64,000 nt of DNA from Idiomarina sp. (GTDB taxonomy: Bacteria > Pseudomonadota > Gammaproteobacteria > Enterobacterales > Alteromonadaceae). Location: NCBI GenBank assembly GCA_022565355.1, contig JAIUMU010000003.1:369989-433988 (forward strand), given 5' to 3'. Each line of letters begins with the position of its first letter. Position 1 is the first letter of the stretch. Shown piece after piece: positions 1-9,117 of this stretch. The notes under the pieces are model-generated. The model was given only the letters and a program-made list of their open reading frames with translations. It had not been told where the DNA came from and did not search any database. Position numbers and translations under genes: made by a program.

Positions 1-607
1 AAATAAATAGCGGGTTGTACGCTTTGCCTGGATTCTCCGAAACCTGCACTGCCGCTGCACGAGCCAATTGGTTCGAGCGGCCTTCTACGAAATTATCGAA
101 GGTATAGGTAGGTTGCAAATTACTATGCTGAAGCGAAATCGGCCGATCCATCGGGTTGGTTTGAATTTGTGGCGTGTAGTTAGGCTGGGCATTATTGGTT
201 GCAACACCGTTGCTTGATGTATTCAGTACACCTTCACTGTTGTGTTGGCCGCCCGAGCCTCGCTTGGCCGAGGCATGAGCAGAAGCATGATTAGCCGAGC
301 CATTCACCGCCGCACCATTATTGCCCGCAGAGTTTTTGGCCTCGCCCGCATTACGCGGCTGCCGTGAACCGCCTACACGCAGTTCCACATTCGGCACGGT
401 ATCGCCGCCGGAACTACGCAAGAAGGTAATAATTTGTTTGAGGTATTTATCTTTTACCCATTCCATTACGTAGGTATTGGGGGCATACAAGAATAGCGTA
501 TTGCGCTCAAAATCAGCCTGCAAAGGGCGAATCCAAGTGTTGAACTGTTGTGCTGGCAATTCGTTTTGTAAACGCGTTGCACAATCATGCCACAGTGAAT
601 TACTCAC
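1..607 (-). CDS. dnaA: Chromosomal replication initiator DnaA, 5' part (cut by left edge)
   Basis: The minus strand from a GTG at 605-607 reads [18 protein letters not shown], the typical start of DnaA. An AGGTGGGG stretch upstream can serve as ribosome binding site. 202 codons are inside the window: domain I (about residues 1-90, oligomerisation and helicase loading), a long Asn/Ala/Ser/Gly-rich domain II linker (about 90-150), then the start of the AAA+ domain (YTFDNFVEG ... NPLF). Walker A, the sensors and the DNA-binding domain lie beyond position 1. DnaA-ATP binds the 9-mer boxes of the origin at about 11.7 kb and opens it. It is divergent from rpmH, and a consensus DnaA box in the shared intergenic region suggests autoregulation. 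Confidence 0.97.
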   Translation of the reverse strand, partial: MSNSLWHDCATRLQNELPAQQFNTWIRPLQADFERNTLFLYAPNTYVMEWVKDKYLKQIITFLRSSGGDTVPNVELRVGGSRQPRNAGEAKNSAGNNGAAVNGSANHASAHASAKRGSGGQHNSEGVLNTSSNGVATNNAQPNYTPQIQTNPMDRPISLQHSNLQPTYTFDNFVEGRSNQLARAAAVQVSENPGKAYNPLFI

Positions 608-766
608 GGATCACCCCACCTACTCCTGTAATTATTGTTCTAAACCATTAATTGATCTCGGCTTTGATCATTCCTAATTGGTTCTGAGCACCTAACGAAA
701 ACCGAGCCCTTCATTCTACGTAAAATACTAGGTGTACGCTAGCATTTTGGCGCCTAAAACTCAAAG

Positions 767-775
767 TTATCCACA
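767..775 (+). promoter_or_regulatory. DnaA box between dnaA and rpmH
   Basis: An exact TTATCCACA 9-mer lies between the divergent dnaA and rpmH genes, 160 bp upstream of the dnaA start and 22 bp upstream of the rpmH -35 element. In E. coli a DnaA box in the dnaA promoter mediates autorepression; the same role is inferred here. The rest of the 608-868 gap is AT-rich promoter sequence. Confidence 0.75.
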
Positions 776-796
776 GCCTTTTTTTAGCGAAATTAT

Positions 797-825
797 TTGA
801 CAGCGATCCTTTTTCTGGGTAGAAT
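797..825 (+). promoter_or_regulatory. Sigma-70 promoter of rpmH operon
   Basis: A perfect -35 TTGACA (797-802) and a near-perfect -10 TAGAAT (820-825) are separated by 17 bp. The promoter is strong by sequence and sits 44 bp upstream of rpmH, as expected for a ribosomal protein operon. Confidence 0.88.
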
Positions 826-868
826 CCGCGCTCAATTTTGAACTCAGATCAGCTACGGAAGAACAGCT

Positions 869-1003
869 ATGAAAAGAACATTTCAACCAAGTGTATTAAA
901 ACGCAAGCGTACTCATGGCTTCCGTGCACGTATGGCAACCAAGAACGGCCGTCAGGTTATTGCTCGTCGTCGTGCAAAAGGACGCAAGCGCCTAAGTGCT
1001 TAA
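869..1003 (+). CDS. rpmH: 50S ribosomal protein L34
   Basis: This 44-codon ORF reads [18 protein letters not shown] and ends in GRKRLSA, the full-length bacterial L34 signature with its very basic composition. L34 is a small protein of the large ribosomal subunit. It is the first gene of the rpmH-rnpA-yidD-yidC block, downstream of a consensus promoter. ATG is preceded by GGAAGAACAGCT. Confidence 0.98.
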   Translation: MKRTFQPSVLKRKRTHGFRARMATKNGRQVIARRRAKGRKRLSA

Positions 1004-1034
1004 TCGATTCCGTTCGATTAGCTCAGGTTGCTGA

Positions 1035-1406
1035 GTGAGTAGGTATGCATACCCTCGGGAGTTACGTCTGTTAACTCCCGCAGATTTCCAAAACGTCTTC
1101 AATAATCCCCCAGTTAAAGCTGTAAGTAACGAATTCACTTTCCTTGCTAAGCCAAATGAGCGGGATTACCCTCGCATGGGCGTTACTATTAGCAAAAAAG
1201 TAGCTAAGCGCGCTGTCGATCGTAATCGCATTAAAAGAATCATTCGTGAAACCTATCGTTTAAAGCAGCATAAATTGCCCGGCTTTGATATCATCGTCAT
1301 CGCCAAGCCTGGGGTAACTAAATTAGACAATGATGCCCTCAGCGATCTGTTGGATTATTTATGGCGAAAATTAAGCAAACGCTGCAAGCAATATTCCGCG
1401 GAATAA
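1035..1406 (+). CDS. rnpA: Ribonuclease P protein component
   Basis: The protein has 123 residues from a GTG start, close to the usual 115-125. The conserved RNA-binding motif [14 protein letters not shown] (family RNxxKRxxRE) is present at about residues 62-75. RnpA binds RNase P RNA and helps recognise the 5' leader of precursor tRNAs. It lies 31 bp after rpmH, and its 3' end overlaps yidD. Confidence 0.96.
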   Translation: MSRYAYPRELRLLTPADFQNVFNNPPVKAVSNEFTFLAKPNERDYPRMGVTISKKVAKRAVDRNRIKRIIRETYRLKQHKLPGFDIIVIAKPGVTKLDNDALSDLLDYLWRKLSKRCKQYSAE

Positions 1407-1651
1407 TGATTGCAATGATTCGGTTCTACCAGTTGGCCATTAGCCCGCTGCTAGGGCCACGTTGCCGTTTTTATCCAACCTGCTCTGAGTACACTATTAT
1501 TGCGTTAAAGCAGTATGGGGTGTTTAAAGGCAGCTGGCTCGCCATAAAACGAATTAGCAAGTGTCATCCGGGAAATCCCGGTGGTTTTGATCCGGTTCCT
1601 GGTTCGCAATGCGATACGGAACACCAAGAAACGCAACGAGAGAATAAGTAA
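1361..1651 (+). CDS. yidD: Membrane protein insertion efficiency factor YidD
   Basis: The protein contains [15 protein letters not shown] and the [14 protein letters not shown] block typical of YidD, a small membrane-associated protein that aids YidC-dependent insertion. The three cysteines are kept. The longest frame (96 residues) starts inside rnpA and overlaps it by 46 bp. A second ATG at 1406 overlaps the rnpA stop (TAATG) and would give 81 residues, closer to the core of the family. The start is therefore uncertain; the identity is not. Confidence 0.93.
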   Translation: MAKIKQTLQAIFRGIMIAMIRFYQLAISPLLGPRCRFYPTCSEYTIIALKQYGVFKGSWLAIKRISKCHPGNPGGFDPVPGSQCDTEHQETQRENK

Positions 1652-1653
1652 CT

Positions 1654-3324
1654 ATGGATTCGCAACGTACAATTCTGGTTATTGCCTTATTGGTTCTATC
1701 ATTTTTTATGTTCCAACAATGGCAACTAAAAGGTGGCAATACCCCAGGCATCGATCCTACCAGCGCACCACAAGTAACCGAGCCTGCTCCAAACGCTGAT
1801 GTTCCAGAAGTAACTGGTGATATTCCAGTTGCTGGTAACGATGGTTCTGTTCCAGCCGCTGAAACTACCGCAGTTTCCGGCGATACCGTTATCGTGGAAA
1901 CCGATGTGCTACGTGTAGAAATTAGCTTACGCGGCGGTGATTTAATTAAAGCCGAATTGCTACAACATGCCGACCGCCTTGGCGAAGAAGCACGTTACAC
2001 CATCTTGTATCAACGCCCTGGCAACTTACATATTGCCCAAAGCGGCCTCATTGGCCCAGATGGCGTAGATAGCGCCGATAGCCGGCCGGTGTATTCTGTG
2101 CCGCAGCGGCGTTATGAAATAAACGGCGATACCCTACGTATTCCGCTTACTTACACACAAGCAGATGGCACTGAAATCACCAAAACCTACGTATTCACTC
2201 GTGGCGATTATGCGGTTAAAGTTGATTACTTAGTGGTGAATAACAGCGATCGCGCAAAAACCATGAACATGTATGGCCAATTAAAACAAACCATGATAGA
2301 TGGTGGCCGCGATAGCATGTTTATGCCTACTTACCGCGGTGCAGCCTATTCTTCGGAAAGCCAACGCTATAAAAAGTACAGCTTTAAAAACATTCAAGAC
2401 CGTGCATTAAGCATTAACACGCCAGCGGGCTGGGTAGCCATGCTCGAGCATTACTTTGTTACTGCATGGGTACCTGATCAAGACGTAACCAACCGTATTT
2501 ATACTAACAGCAACGCTGTTGGCGAAGGCATGGTGGGCTTCATTGGCCCAGCTCACACCATCGCACCAGGCGAAACGCTTGAGTTGCGTAGTGCGCTGTA
2601 TATGGGCCCGAAAAACCAAGCGCGCTTGAAAGAGCTTGCTGAGCATCTCAATCTTACTGTTGATTATGGTTTCTTATGGTGGTTGGCACAGCCAATTTAC
2701 TGGTTACTTTCATTGCTACAAAGCTTTGTTATTAACTGGGGCTTAGCAATTATCCTCGTAACCGTAATTATTAAATCGCTACTGTATCCGCTTACTAAAG
2801 CGCAATACGTTTCCATGGCGAAAATGCGTAAAATTGCACCGAAAATGAAAGAAATGAAAGAGAAATTCGGTGATGATCGGCAAAAAATGTCGGCCGCAAT
2901 GATGAAGATGTACAAAGAAGAGAAAGTAAACCCGCTCGGCGGCTGTTTACCAATGCTTCTGCAATTACCCATCTTCTTAGCGTTGTACTGGGTATTATTG
3001 GAAAGCCCAGAAATTCGCCATGCCGATTTCATGCTGTGGATTAACGATCTATCTAGCCGCGACCCTTACTTCGTATTGCCATTATTAATGGGTGCAAGTA
3101 TGTGGTTAATGCAGCGCTTACAGCCAACGCCAGTAACAGACCCAATGCAAGCGAAGATTCTGCAATTCATGCCGATCATCTTCACGGTATTCTTCCTGTT
3201 CTTCCCTGCAGGCTTGGTATTGTACTGGTTGGTGAGTAACTTGATTTCGATTACGCAAATGACCTGGATTTACCGGCAAATCGATAAACAAGATAGTAAT
3301 AAAAGTAAGGTGAAAGCGCGCTAA
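1654..3324 (+). CDS. yidC: Membrane protein insertase YidC
   Basis: The protein has 556 residues, standard for gammaproteobacterial YidC/Oxa1. It has an N-terminal anchor (TILVIALLVLSFFMFQQW, about 6-23), a large periplasmic beta domain (about 60-340) and the five-helix insertase core from about residue 360, including LYPLTKAQYVSMAKM and NPLGGCLPMLLQLPIF. YidC inserts inner-membrane proteins with or without SecYEG, including ATP synthase subunits encoded downstream. It starts 2 bp after yidD, so the genes are co-transcribed. Confidence 0.98.
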   Translation: MDSQRTILVIALLVLSFFMFQQWQLKGGNTPGIDPTSAPQVTEPAPNADVPEVTGDIPVAGNDGSVPAAETTAVSGDTVIVETDVLRVEISLRGGDLIKAELLQHADRLGEEARYTILYQRPGNLHIAQSGLIGPDGVDSADSRPVYSVPQRRYEINGDTLRIPLTYTQADGTEITKTYVFTRGDYAVKVDYLVVNNSDRAKTMNMYGQLKQTMIDGGRDSMFMPTYRGAAYSSESQRYKKYSFKNIQDRALSINTPAGWVAMLEHYFVTAWVPDQDVTNRIYTNSNAVGEGMVGFIGPAHTIAPGETLELRSALYMGPKNQARLKELAEHLNLTVDYGFLWWLAQPIYWLLSLLQSFVINWGLAIILVTVIIKSLLYPLTKAQYVSMAKMRKIAPKMKEMKEKFGDDRQKMSAAMMKMYKEEKVNPLGGCLPMLLQLPIFLALYWVLLESPEIRHADFMLWINDLSSRDPYFVLPLLMGASMWLMQRLQPTPVTDPMQAKILQFMPIIFTVFFLFFPAGLVLYWLVSNLISITQMTWIYRQIDKQDSNKSKVKAR

Positions 3325-3343
3325 ATAAGCGCTCTTAAAACCC

Positions 3344-3384
3344 AAAAGCCACTATGCTGCGTTTATCGCCATGGTGGCTTTTTT
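3344..3384 (+). terminator. Rho-independent terminator after yidC
   Basis: The arms AAAAGCCACTATG (3344-3356) and CATGGTGGCTTTT (3370-3382) pair over 13 bp with one G-U, enclose a 13-nt loop and run into T residues. It lies 19 bp after the yidC stop and separates it from mnmE. Confidence 0.85.
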
Positions 3385-3533
3385 ATATCGAGTTTGCGCT
3401 CCCGCTCTGCCTCCATGCTCGCTGGTGTTGAGCGCCAGCAACACTAAGTTTATTCGCCGCTAGCTCCTGATTTAGAGCGCTTTTTGCTCTATCATGTAAA
3501 AATTAATCGCGTATTTATTTGTTTGAGGATTCC

Positions 3534-4967
3534 ATGACCGATTCGGCTAACGATTTCACTGGCAATAATGTTGCTAACAGCTCTTCCGCAAACAGCTCTT
3601 TCGCTGATAGCAACGATACCATTGTTGCCCAAGCTACGCCGCCGGGTAAAGGCGGTGTGGGTATTGTGCGGGTGAGTGGGCCAGCTACCAAAGCCATCGC
3701 CCAAACCATTATTGGTTACTGCCCGAAGCCTCGTTATGCTGATTACACTGAGTTTCGCGATGGTGAAGGTAATCTGCTTGATCAAGGCATTGCACTCTAC
3801 TTCCAAGGCCCCAATTCCTTCACTGGTGAAGATATCCTTGAGCTGCAAGGCCATGGTGGCCCAGTAGTGATCGATATGCTGATTAAGGCTATTTTGGCCA
3901 CCCAGCAAGCGCGGTTAGCCCGCCCTGGTGAGTTCAGTGAGCGCGCCTTCATGAACGATAAGCTCGATTTAGCGCAAGCCGAAGCGATTGCGGATCTTAT
4001 TGATACTACTTCTGAGCAAGCAGCTCGCATGGCGTTACAGAGCCTGCAAGGGGAGTTTTCCCATAAAATCGATCAGCTCGTTGATGCAGTAATTCATTTG
4101 CGCATTTATGTAGAAGCAGCTATCGATTTTCCTGATGAAGAAGTGGATTTCCTTAGCGATGGCAAAGTAGCCAGTGATTTGCAGGAAATTATTCATTCGC
4201 TCGCCGCCGTTGAACAACAAGCCAAACAAGGCTCTTTAATGCGCGAAGGAATGCGCGTGGTAATTGCTGGCCGCCCAAATGCGGGGAAATCCAGCTTGCT
4301 TAACGCCTTGGCCGGCCGCGAATCCGCCATTGTTACTGATATCGCTGGCACCACCCGCGATGTGCTGCGCGAGCATATTCAAATTGACGGCATGCCACTA
4401 CACATTATTGATACCGCAGGTTTGCGCGAAAGCCCCGATAAAGTAGAACAAATTGGTATTGCCCGTGCTTGGGCGGAAATTGAGCAAGCCGATCGGGTAC
4501 TGTTTATGGTAGATAGCACCGAAACCAATGCCCTGCATCCAGATGATATTTGGCCGGAGTTTTTCTCCAGTTTACCTGCACACATGCCTTTCAGCGTAAT
4601 TCGCAATAAAGTAGATTTAAGCCAAGAAACACCAGGTTTCAGTGAGCACCAAGGCATTCCTGTAGTATCACTATCCGCATCAAGCGGCGATGGTATCGAG
4701 TTTTTGCGCCAGCATTTAAAACAATGCATGGGCTTCAACGAAAGCATGGAAGGTGGCTTTATGGCTCGCCGCCGGCATCTTGATGCCATTGCCCGCGCCA
4801 AAATTCATCTCATTTCTGGCCAAGAACAGCTGGAAGTATTCCAAGCCGGCGAGTTGCTTGCCGAAGAACTGCGCCTTGTTCAGCATCACTTGAGCGAAAT
4901 TACCGGCGAATTCACCAGTGATGATTTACTAGGCAAGATCTTTGGTAGTTTCTGTATTGGTAAGTGA
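3534..4967 (+). CDS. mnmE: tRNA uridine-5-carboxymethylaminomethyl modification GTPase MnmE
   Basis: MnmE works with MnmG (encoded at 12.3 kb) to modify the wobble uridine of tRNAs. The protein shows the N-terminal formyl-THF-binding domain, a G domain with GRPNAGKSS (P-loop), DTAGLRES (G3) and NKVD (G4), and the C-terminal catalytic FCIGK motif ending the protein. ATG 3534 with GAGGATT just upstream is preferred over a TTG five codons earlier, giving 477 residues. The N-terminus carries an unusual extra Ser/Asn-rich stretch (about 25 residues) before the usual [11 protein letters not shown] start. Confidence 0.97.
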   Translation: MTDSANDFTGNNVANSSSANSSFADSNDTIVAQATPPGKGGVGIVRVSGPATKAIAQTIIGYCPKPRYADYTEFRDGEGNLLDQGIALYFQGPNSFTGEDILELQGHGGPVVIDMLIKAILATQQARLARPGEFSERAFMNDKLDLAQAEAIADLIDTTSEQAARMALQSLQGEFSHKIDQLVDAVIHLRIYVEAAIDFPDEEVDFLSDGKVASDLQEIIHSLAAVEQQAKQGSLMREGMRVVIAGRPNAGKSSLLNALAGRESAIVTDIAGTTRDVLREHIQIDGMPLHIIDTAGLRESPDKVEQIGIARAWAEIEQADRVLFMVDSTETNALHPDDIWPEFFSSLPAHMPFSVIRNKVDLSQETPGFSEHQGIPVVSLSASSGDGIEFLRQHLKQCMGFNESMEGGFMARRRHLDAIARAKIHLISGQEQLEVFQAGELLAEELRLVQHHLSEITGEFTSDDLLGKIFGSFCIGK

Positions 4968-4982
4968 GCTGAATCACTAGAT

Positions 4983-6242
4983 TTAACTCTCTTGAACTAC
5001 CGAAAACGGATTAAGAAACTGCCGTTGCCATAATAATCTCTGGTCTACTTCACTTAATCCTGCTTCATCACATACAGCTTCCCAATTATCTGAGATAACC
5101 TGAATCTGATGGGCGAAAATGTCCTTCGCTTCATTCTGAGATATAAGGAAATTATGCGCTGTGGCCAAGCAGGATTTTAGTTGGCTGATATTATTAGTGC
5201 CTGAAATTAGCATTGCCTGAGATGCCTCATTTCCAGTGCGACCTTGAGGGCAAATATCATAGGCCGGTGTTAACGAGAGTGTGTTGCCGTTCCAAAAAGC
5301 GGCATGGTTTCTGGCGTGATCATCGGTGTTCCCCGACAAAATGTTATAAGTTAAACGGCAAAAGAGTTCCCGTAGAGTTTCTTTAGGTTCAGTAAAACAA
5401 TGGCGAACAACCTCAGCAAGCGTTTCATAACTTGCATAACGGGCCATCATATCGTCCAGTTCTAATAGTGTTAATGCGGATACAATGGATTTGCGCGCCC
5501 AGCCTCTAGACGTATGAATACGGTCAAATCTTTCTATCAACAACACATCTTTGTTCGCTGCCTTAGTGAGCTTTACCGGCGCAACTTGAATACCTACTTT
5601 TTCAGCTAGCCGCATAGCAATGAATTCTGCTTTAACCACATTATAGATATCGGAGCTAGAAGAAAACTTGGCAATATATTTAATGCCATGCTCCTCAATC
5701 AAAGCTTTCGGCCGCGCACCACCAATGGAGCTGCCATGAAAAAGCGCTTGGTCTAATTCCGGTGTAAGTGGTATCCCTTTCTCAACACGCTCAGCAGACT
5801 CGAGTAACTCTTCCATACTAACGTTCGTGGCATGCCGTGGTATGTATTCCGTTGAAGAACGCTGAAAATCTAATGCGCCAATTCGATCAGATCCAGATTC
5901 AAGAAGGTAGGTTAATTCATTAAGAGAATCTGTATCGATGTTGTTACCTTTGTAACCAAAACGCCGGTTAATAATCACTCGGCGCCCCCACGCATCAGGT
6001 GAGCTATCTCGTATACATCCGGGAGCGCTCAAACCATTTAACAATGGCAAAACTCCCGGCATTAGCGGCAGCTCGGGTTCGTAAATAGAGATAATATCCT
6101 TGCTTCGTTCTAGGTAACTTTTACCGTAGTTAAACAACAAACGATCTCCATCCGCTTCCAACCTCCCCGCAACGATAGGCTCTACCGCGTTTGGTAGCCA
6201 TATCCATACAAAGGCTTCTTTGTATTCATCTTTAGAAGTCAT
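4983..6242 (-). CDS. hipA: HipA-type serine/threonine kinase toxin
   Basis: This 419-residue protein has HipA-family kinase motifs: the Ser-containing Gly-rich loop SSIGGARPK (171-179), the catalytic loop NTDDHARN (305-312) and the Mg-binding YDICP (328-332). E. coli HipA phosphorylates glutamyl-tRNA synthetase and causes growth arrest; the target here is unknown. The gene overlaps the upstream hipB-like gene by 11 bp, the usual antitoxin-first order. It is convergent with mnmE across only 15 bp. The pair is an accessory insertion into the mnmE-mioC interval. Confidence 0.9.
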   Translation of the reverse strand: MTSKDEYKEAFVWIWLPNAVEPIVAGRLEADGDRLLFNYGKSYLERSKDIISIYEPELPLMPGVLPLLNGLSAPGCIRDSSPDAWGRRVIINRRFGYKGNNIDTDSLNELTYLLESGSDRIGALDFQRSSTEYIPRHATNVSMEELLESAERVEKGIPLTPELDQALFHGSSIGGARPKALIEEHGIKYIAKFSSSSDIYNVVKAEFIAMRLAEKVGIQVAPVKLTKAANKDVLLIERFDRIHTSRGWARKSIVSALTLLELDDMMARYASYETLAEVVRHCFTEPKETLRELFCRLTYNILSGNTDDHARNHAAFWNGNTLSLTPAYDICPQGRTGNEASQAMLISGTNNISQLKSCLATAHNFLISQNEAKDIFAHQIQVISDNWEAVCDEAGLSEVDQRLLWQRQFLNPFSVVQES

Positions 6243-6570
6243 CTATTGTTACCTTTTTGGCGCTGCGGGCTCTCTTTGGCAATAAAGACAGTTTTTCTTC
6301 CACTTGCTTAAGCTGCATCGCTAACCGGCTTGGTTCTGCTTCAAATAAACTTACACCAACAATTCTAGCAACTTCAAAAGTAGCGCCAATTTCGCATTTA
6401 GGATCTGCTTTTTCGATACGTAAAAGCATCCCTCTGGATATACCAGTTCGATCTGCCACTTCCTGAGCACTCATCTTCTTCTCCAGCCTTGCTGCACGTA
6501 TTAGTCCCGCGAGCAGAGATAGCGCATGCTCCGTGTATTTAGAATAAGCTCTTACTGTAGATTTTGGCAT
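6232..6570 (-). CDS. hipB: HipB-like antitoxin, XRE family
   Basis: The 112-residue protein carries a helix-turn-helix of the XRE type (SAQEVADRTGISRGMLLRIE, about residues 34-53). It neutralises HipA by complex formation and represses the operon in characterised systems. ATG 6570 is chosen because a TGGAGC ribosome binding site precedes it; a start nine codons upstream lacks one and would run into the operator. The basic C-terminal tail (PKRARSAKKVTIDDF) overlaps the start of hipA, implying translational coupling. Confidence 0.88.
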   Translation of the reverse strand: MPKSTVRAYSKYTEHALSLLAGLIRAARLEKKMSAQEVADRTGISRGMLLRIEKADPKCEIGATFEVARIVGVSLFEAEPSRLAMQLKQVEEKLSLLPKRARSAKKVTIDDF

Positions 6571-6592
6571 TATTGCTCCATATATAATGCGT

Positions 6593-6634
6593 AACACACC
6601 TTATTGTAATATATATAATACAATAAGGTGTGTT
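6593..6634. promoter_or_regulatory. Perfect inverted repeat, probable HipB operator
   Basis: Two perfectly complementary 16-bp arms, AACACACCTTATTGTA (6593-6608) and its reverse complement (6619-6634), flank a 10-bp AT spacer. They lie 22 bp upstream of the hipB start. The predicted minus-strand -10 is in the spacer, so a bound dimer would block RNA polymerase. The sequence differs from the E. coli HipB operator (TATCC-N8-GGATA). Confidence 0.8.
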
Positions 6635-6638
6635 TCAA
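6610..6638 (-). promoter_or_regulatory. Candidate hipBA promoter
   Basis: On the minus strand, TTGAAA (6638-6633) and TATATA (6615-6610) are separated by 17 bp. The -10 lies in the centre of the perfect inverted repeat, fitting autorepression. This assignment is by pattern only. Confidence 0.5.
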
Positions 6639-6667
6639 TAAAAAATAAAACCTTCCGTATGCTTTGC

Positions 6668-6719
6668 ATATAGTACATAAAAGCAATTATCGCTCTATAT
6701 ATAGTACATTTTTAAGGGG
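6668..6719. repeat. 11-bp direct repeat upstream of patatin gene
   Basis: ATATAGTACAT occurs at 6668-6678 and again at 6709-6719, 41 bp apart start to start, about four helical turns. It lies in the hipB-patatin intergenic region. It could be a paired regulator site or AT-rich coincidence. Confidence 0.4.
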
Positions 6720-6856
6720 CTGCCAACTTGATAGAAGCTACATTTACCATAAGCAGCGAATAACATTTTATTCCAACACTGCTAGTGTTATTACTTGCGG
6801 CGCCCTAGCTACCTTTGCTACACCTATTGGTATCAATCGTTTTAACTGGAACCTTT

Positions 6857-7729
6857 ATGGTAGAAGTTACACCAAATAGTAAGCCGCACACCCTAGTAAT
6901 CGAGGGCGGGGCCATGCGTGGGATTTTCGCGGCAGGTGTGTTGGATGCGTTTATTGCGGATAGCTTTTTCCCGTTCGACGCCGCCATTGGTGTTTCTGCT
7001 GGGTCTACGAATGCCATCGGCTATCTTTCTGGGGCTCACAAACGCAGCTATCGAGTAATTACTGATTATGCCTGCCGGGAAGATTTTATGAATATTCGCC
7101 GGTACTTAAAGGGCGGCCATTTTGCCGATGTAAGTTGGCTGTGGCATACCTCAGTGCGCGATATCCCCATCAACTTAGAAAGCTATTTTCAACGCAACAT
7201 TCCACTTACGGTGGTAACCACCAGCATTGTTACCGGCAAGCCCTGCTATTTTTTAGTAAACGAACGCAATATGAATGAGATATTCCCCGCTTCCTGCGCC
7301 ATGCCGGTAGTGTTCCGCGAATTTCCGCCAATCGATGATGAGCCCATGACCGATGGTGGCCTAACCGATTCCATTCCAGTAATTCGTGCCTACGAGCAAG
7401 GCGCGCGCGAAATTACGGTGCTCCTCTCTCAGCCATTAGGCTTCAAGAAGAAACCAGCGCGTTTTCCTAATCTATTAAAGCCGCTGTTCGCCGAGCATCC
7501 TGAATTATTTAAAGCGGTAACGCTGCGCACCGATCAATACAACCGCGCGCTCGATTTTATTGCTAGCCCACCGAGTGGCGTGCGAATCAACATTATTGCG
7601 CCGCCACAAAACTTCCCTGTATCGCGCTTTACCACCGATTTGGATGCACTGAATATGGGTTATAACCAAGGCATAAACGTAGGGTTGCGCTATATTTCTG
7701 AAACCTTAGTGAAGCACCAGCAACGCTAA
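6857..7729 (+). CDS. Patatin-like phospholipase
   Basis: The protein has 290 residues from ATG 6857; a TTG 14 codons upstream is less likely. It contains the oxyanion-hole motif GGAMRG (17-22), the nucleophile elbow GVSAGS with Ser47, and the second dyad residue Asp166 in DGG. These define a serine/aspartate-dyad patatin hydrolase resembling E. coli YjjU. Substrate is probably a phospholipid or acyl ester in the cytoplasm or at the inner membrane; no signal peptide is visible. It is monocistronic and divergent from hipBA. Confidence 0.87.
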   Translation: MVEVTPNSKPHTLVIEGGAMRGIFAAGVLDAFIADSFFPFDAAIGVSAGSTNAIGYLSGAHKRSYRVITDYACREDFMNIRRYLKGGHFADVSWLWHTSVRDIPINLESYFQRNIPLTVVTTSIVTGKPCYFLVNERNMNEIFPASCAMPVVFREFPPIDDEPMTDGGLTDSIPVIRAYEQGAREITVLLSQPLGFKKKPARFPNLLKPLFAEHPELFKAVTLRTDQYNRALDFIASPPSGVRINIIAPPQNFPVSRFTTDLDALNMGYNQGINVGLRYISETLVKHQQR

Positions 7730-7744
7730 ACGAATATCGAACGC

Positions 7745-7808
7745 GTTAGCCTACCGTTATTGCCTAACGTTCTGGCCTAACGTTTTTGCCGAACATTGTT
7801 GCCTAATA
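7745..7808. repeat. Degenerate tandem repeat, 13-15 bp unit
   Basis: A unit resembling TGCCTAACGTTCT recurs about five times with divergence (GTTAGCCTACCGTTAT, TGCCTAACGTTCTG, GCCTAACGTTTTT, GCCGAACATTGTT, GCCTAAT) in the gap between the patatin and transporter genes. No inverted symmetry or T tract suggests a terminator. Function unknown. Confidence 0.55.
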
Positions 7809-7931
7809 AAAGAGCGCTGCGCTTACCTGTTGATGTTTACCTTTGTGCTATGCTGCCGCTCGCGTTAAAGTAGAACAAATAACACCAACAAGCGCCTTGG
7901 CGCACCACTAAAACAACAATGAGAATAGATT

Positions 7932-9092
7932 ATGGGCCTCATCTTTAAACTCATCGCCGGTATCGTAATTGGTAGCTTCATCGGGCTATACGCTCCGCAC
8001 TGGGTTACGCAACTACTGCTTACCTTCAAAGTAATGTTTGGGCAACTGCTCTTCTTTACCATTCCACTACTAATTCTATTTTTTATCACCAGCGGCATCG
8101 CTAGTTTACCGCAGAATTCTGGAAAACTTCTGGGTAGAACCCTTGGTATCGCCTACTTATCCACAATTCTAGCCGGAATAGTGGCTTTTTTTGCGGCTTC
8201 ACTCATCGTGCCGTTGTTAGCCAGTGAGAATACCGATATCGCTGGCATTACCGGCGTGGTACTCGAACCCTTTATTCAGCTGGATATTCCCCCAGTATTT
8301 GGGGTAATGACCGCACTCACCCTAGCCTTTATTTTTGGCTTAGGTATTGCGGCCACGGGTTCTAGTGCATTGAAGAAAGCTTCAGATCAAGGCCGCGATA
8401 TTATTGAAGTGCTGTTAGTGAAAATAATTATTCCACTACTACCCTTCTATATTGCTGGTGTATTCGCCGAAATGGCCGCTGCAGGAACCGTTTTCGAAAC
8501 CTTAAAAACCTTCGGGGTTATTTTGCTTCTGTCGATTTCGTTGCATTGGGTTTATATCGTAAGCATGTTCGTTATTGCTGGTATCAAAGCAGGAGCATCA
8601 CCCGTAACACTGATCAAAAACATGTTACCCGCATATTTCACTGCGCTTGGTACCATGTCGAGTGCCGCCACTATTCCCGTTACCTTACAGTGTGCGAAAA
8701 ATAATGATGTGAACGAAGATGTAGCCAACTTCACGGTGCCGTTATGTGCCACAACCCATTTAGCGGGCTCTACCATTACCATCGTTAGCTGTACGGTGGC
8801 GGTAATGGTATTGCATGGCTCGCTCGCAATACCTTCGTTTATGATGATCCTGCCCTTTATTTTGATGCTCGGTATCGTAATGCTAGCAGCGCCAGGCGTT
8901 CCAGGTGGTGCAGTAATGGCAGCGGTAGGCTTGCTCGGCTCTATGCTCGGCTTCGGCGAAACCGCTATTGCCCTCATGATTGCGTTGTATATGGCCCAAG
9001 ATAGCTTTGGTACTGCCTGTAACGTAACCGGTGATGGTGCAATTGCCTTGTTAGTAAATGAAGCGGCACCAAAGGCCGATACAACTAGCTAA
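7932..9092 (+). CDS. SLC1/DAACS-family cation-amino acid symporter
   Basis: The 386-residue polytopic protein shows the family hallmarks: the Ser-rich hairpin TMSSAATIP (241-249, HP1), the TM7-like THLAGST (275-281), the HP2 loop PGVPGG (321-326) and the TM8 segment DSFGTACNVTGD (357-368). In GltPh numbering this TM8 keeps Asp394, Thr398, Asn401 and Asp405, but the Arg397 equivalent that binds the acidic side chain is Gly360. A neutral amino acid or other substrate is therefore more likely than glutamate or aspartate. At 386 residues it is shorter than GltP (about 430). Confidence 0.88.
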   Translation: MGLIFKLIAGIVIGSFIGLYAPHWVTQLLLTFKVMFGQLLFFTIPLLILFFITSGIASLPQNSGKLLGRTLGIAYLSTILAGIVAFFAASLIVPLLASENTDIAGITGVVLEPFIQLDIPPVFGVMTALTLAFIFGLGIAATGSSALKKASDQGRDIIEVLLVKIIIPLLPFYIAGVFAEMAAAGTVFETLKTFGVILLLSISLHWVYIVSMFVIAGIKAGASPVTLIKNMLPAYFTALGTMSSAATIPVTLQCAKNNDVNEDVANFTVPLCATTHLAGSTITIVSCTVAVMVLHGSLAIPSFMMILPFILMLGIVMLAAPGVPGGAVMAAVGLLGSMLGFGETAIALMIALYMAQDSFGTACNVTGDGAIALLVNEAAPKADTTS

Positions 9093-9117
9093 CACAATTC
9101 AACTATCACTGTTCTAG

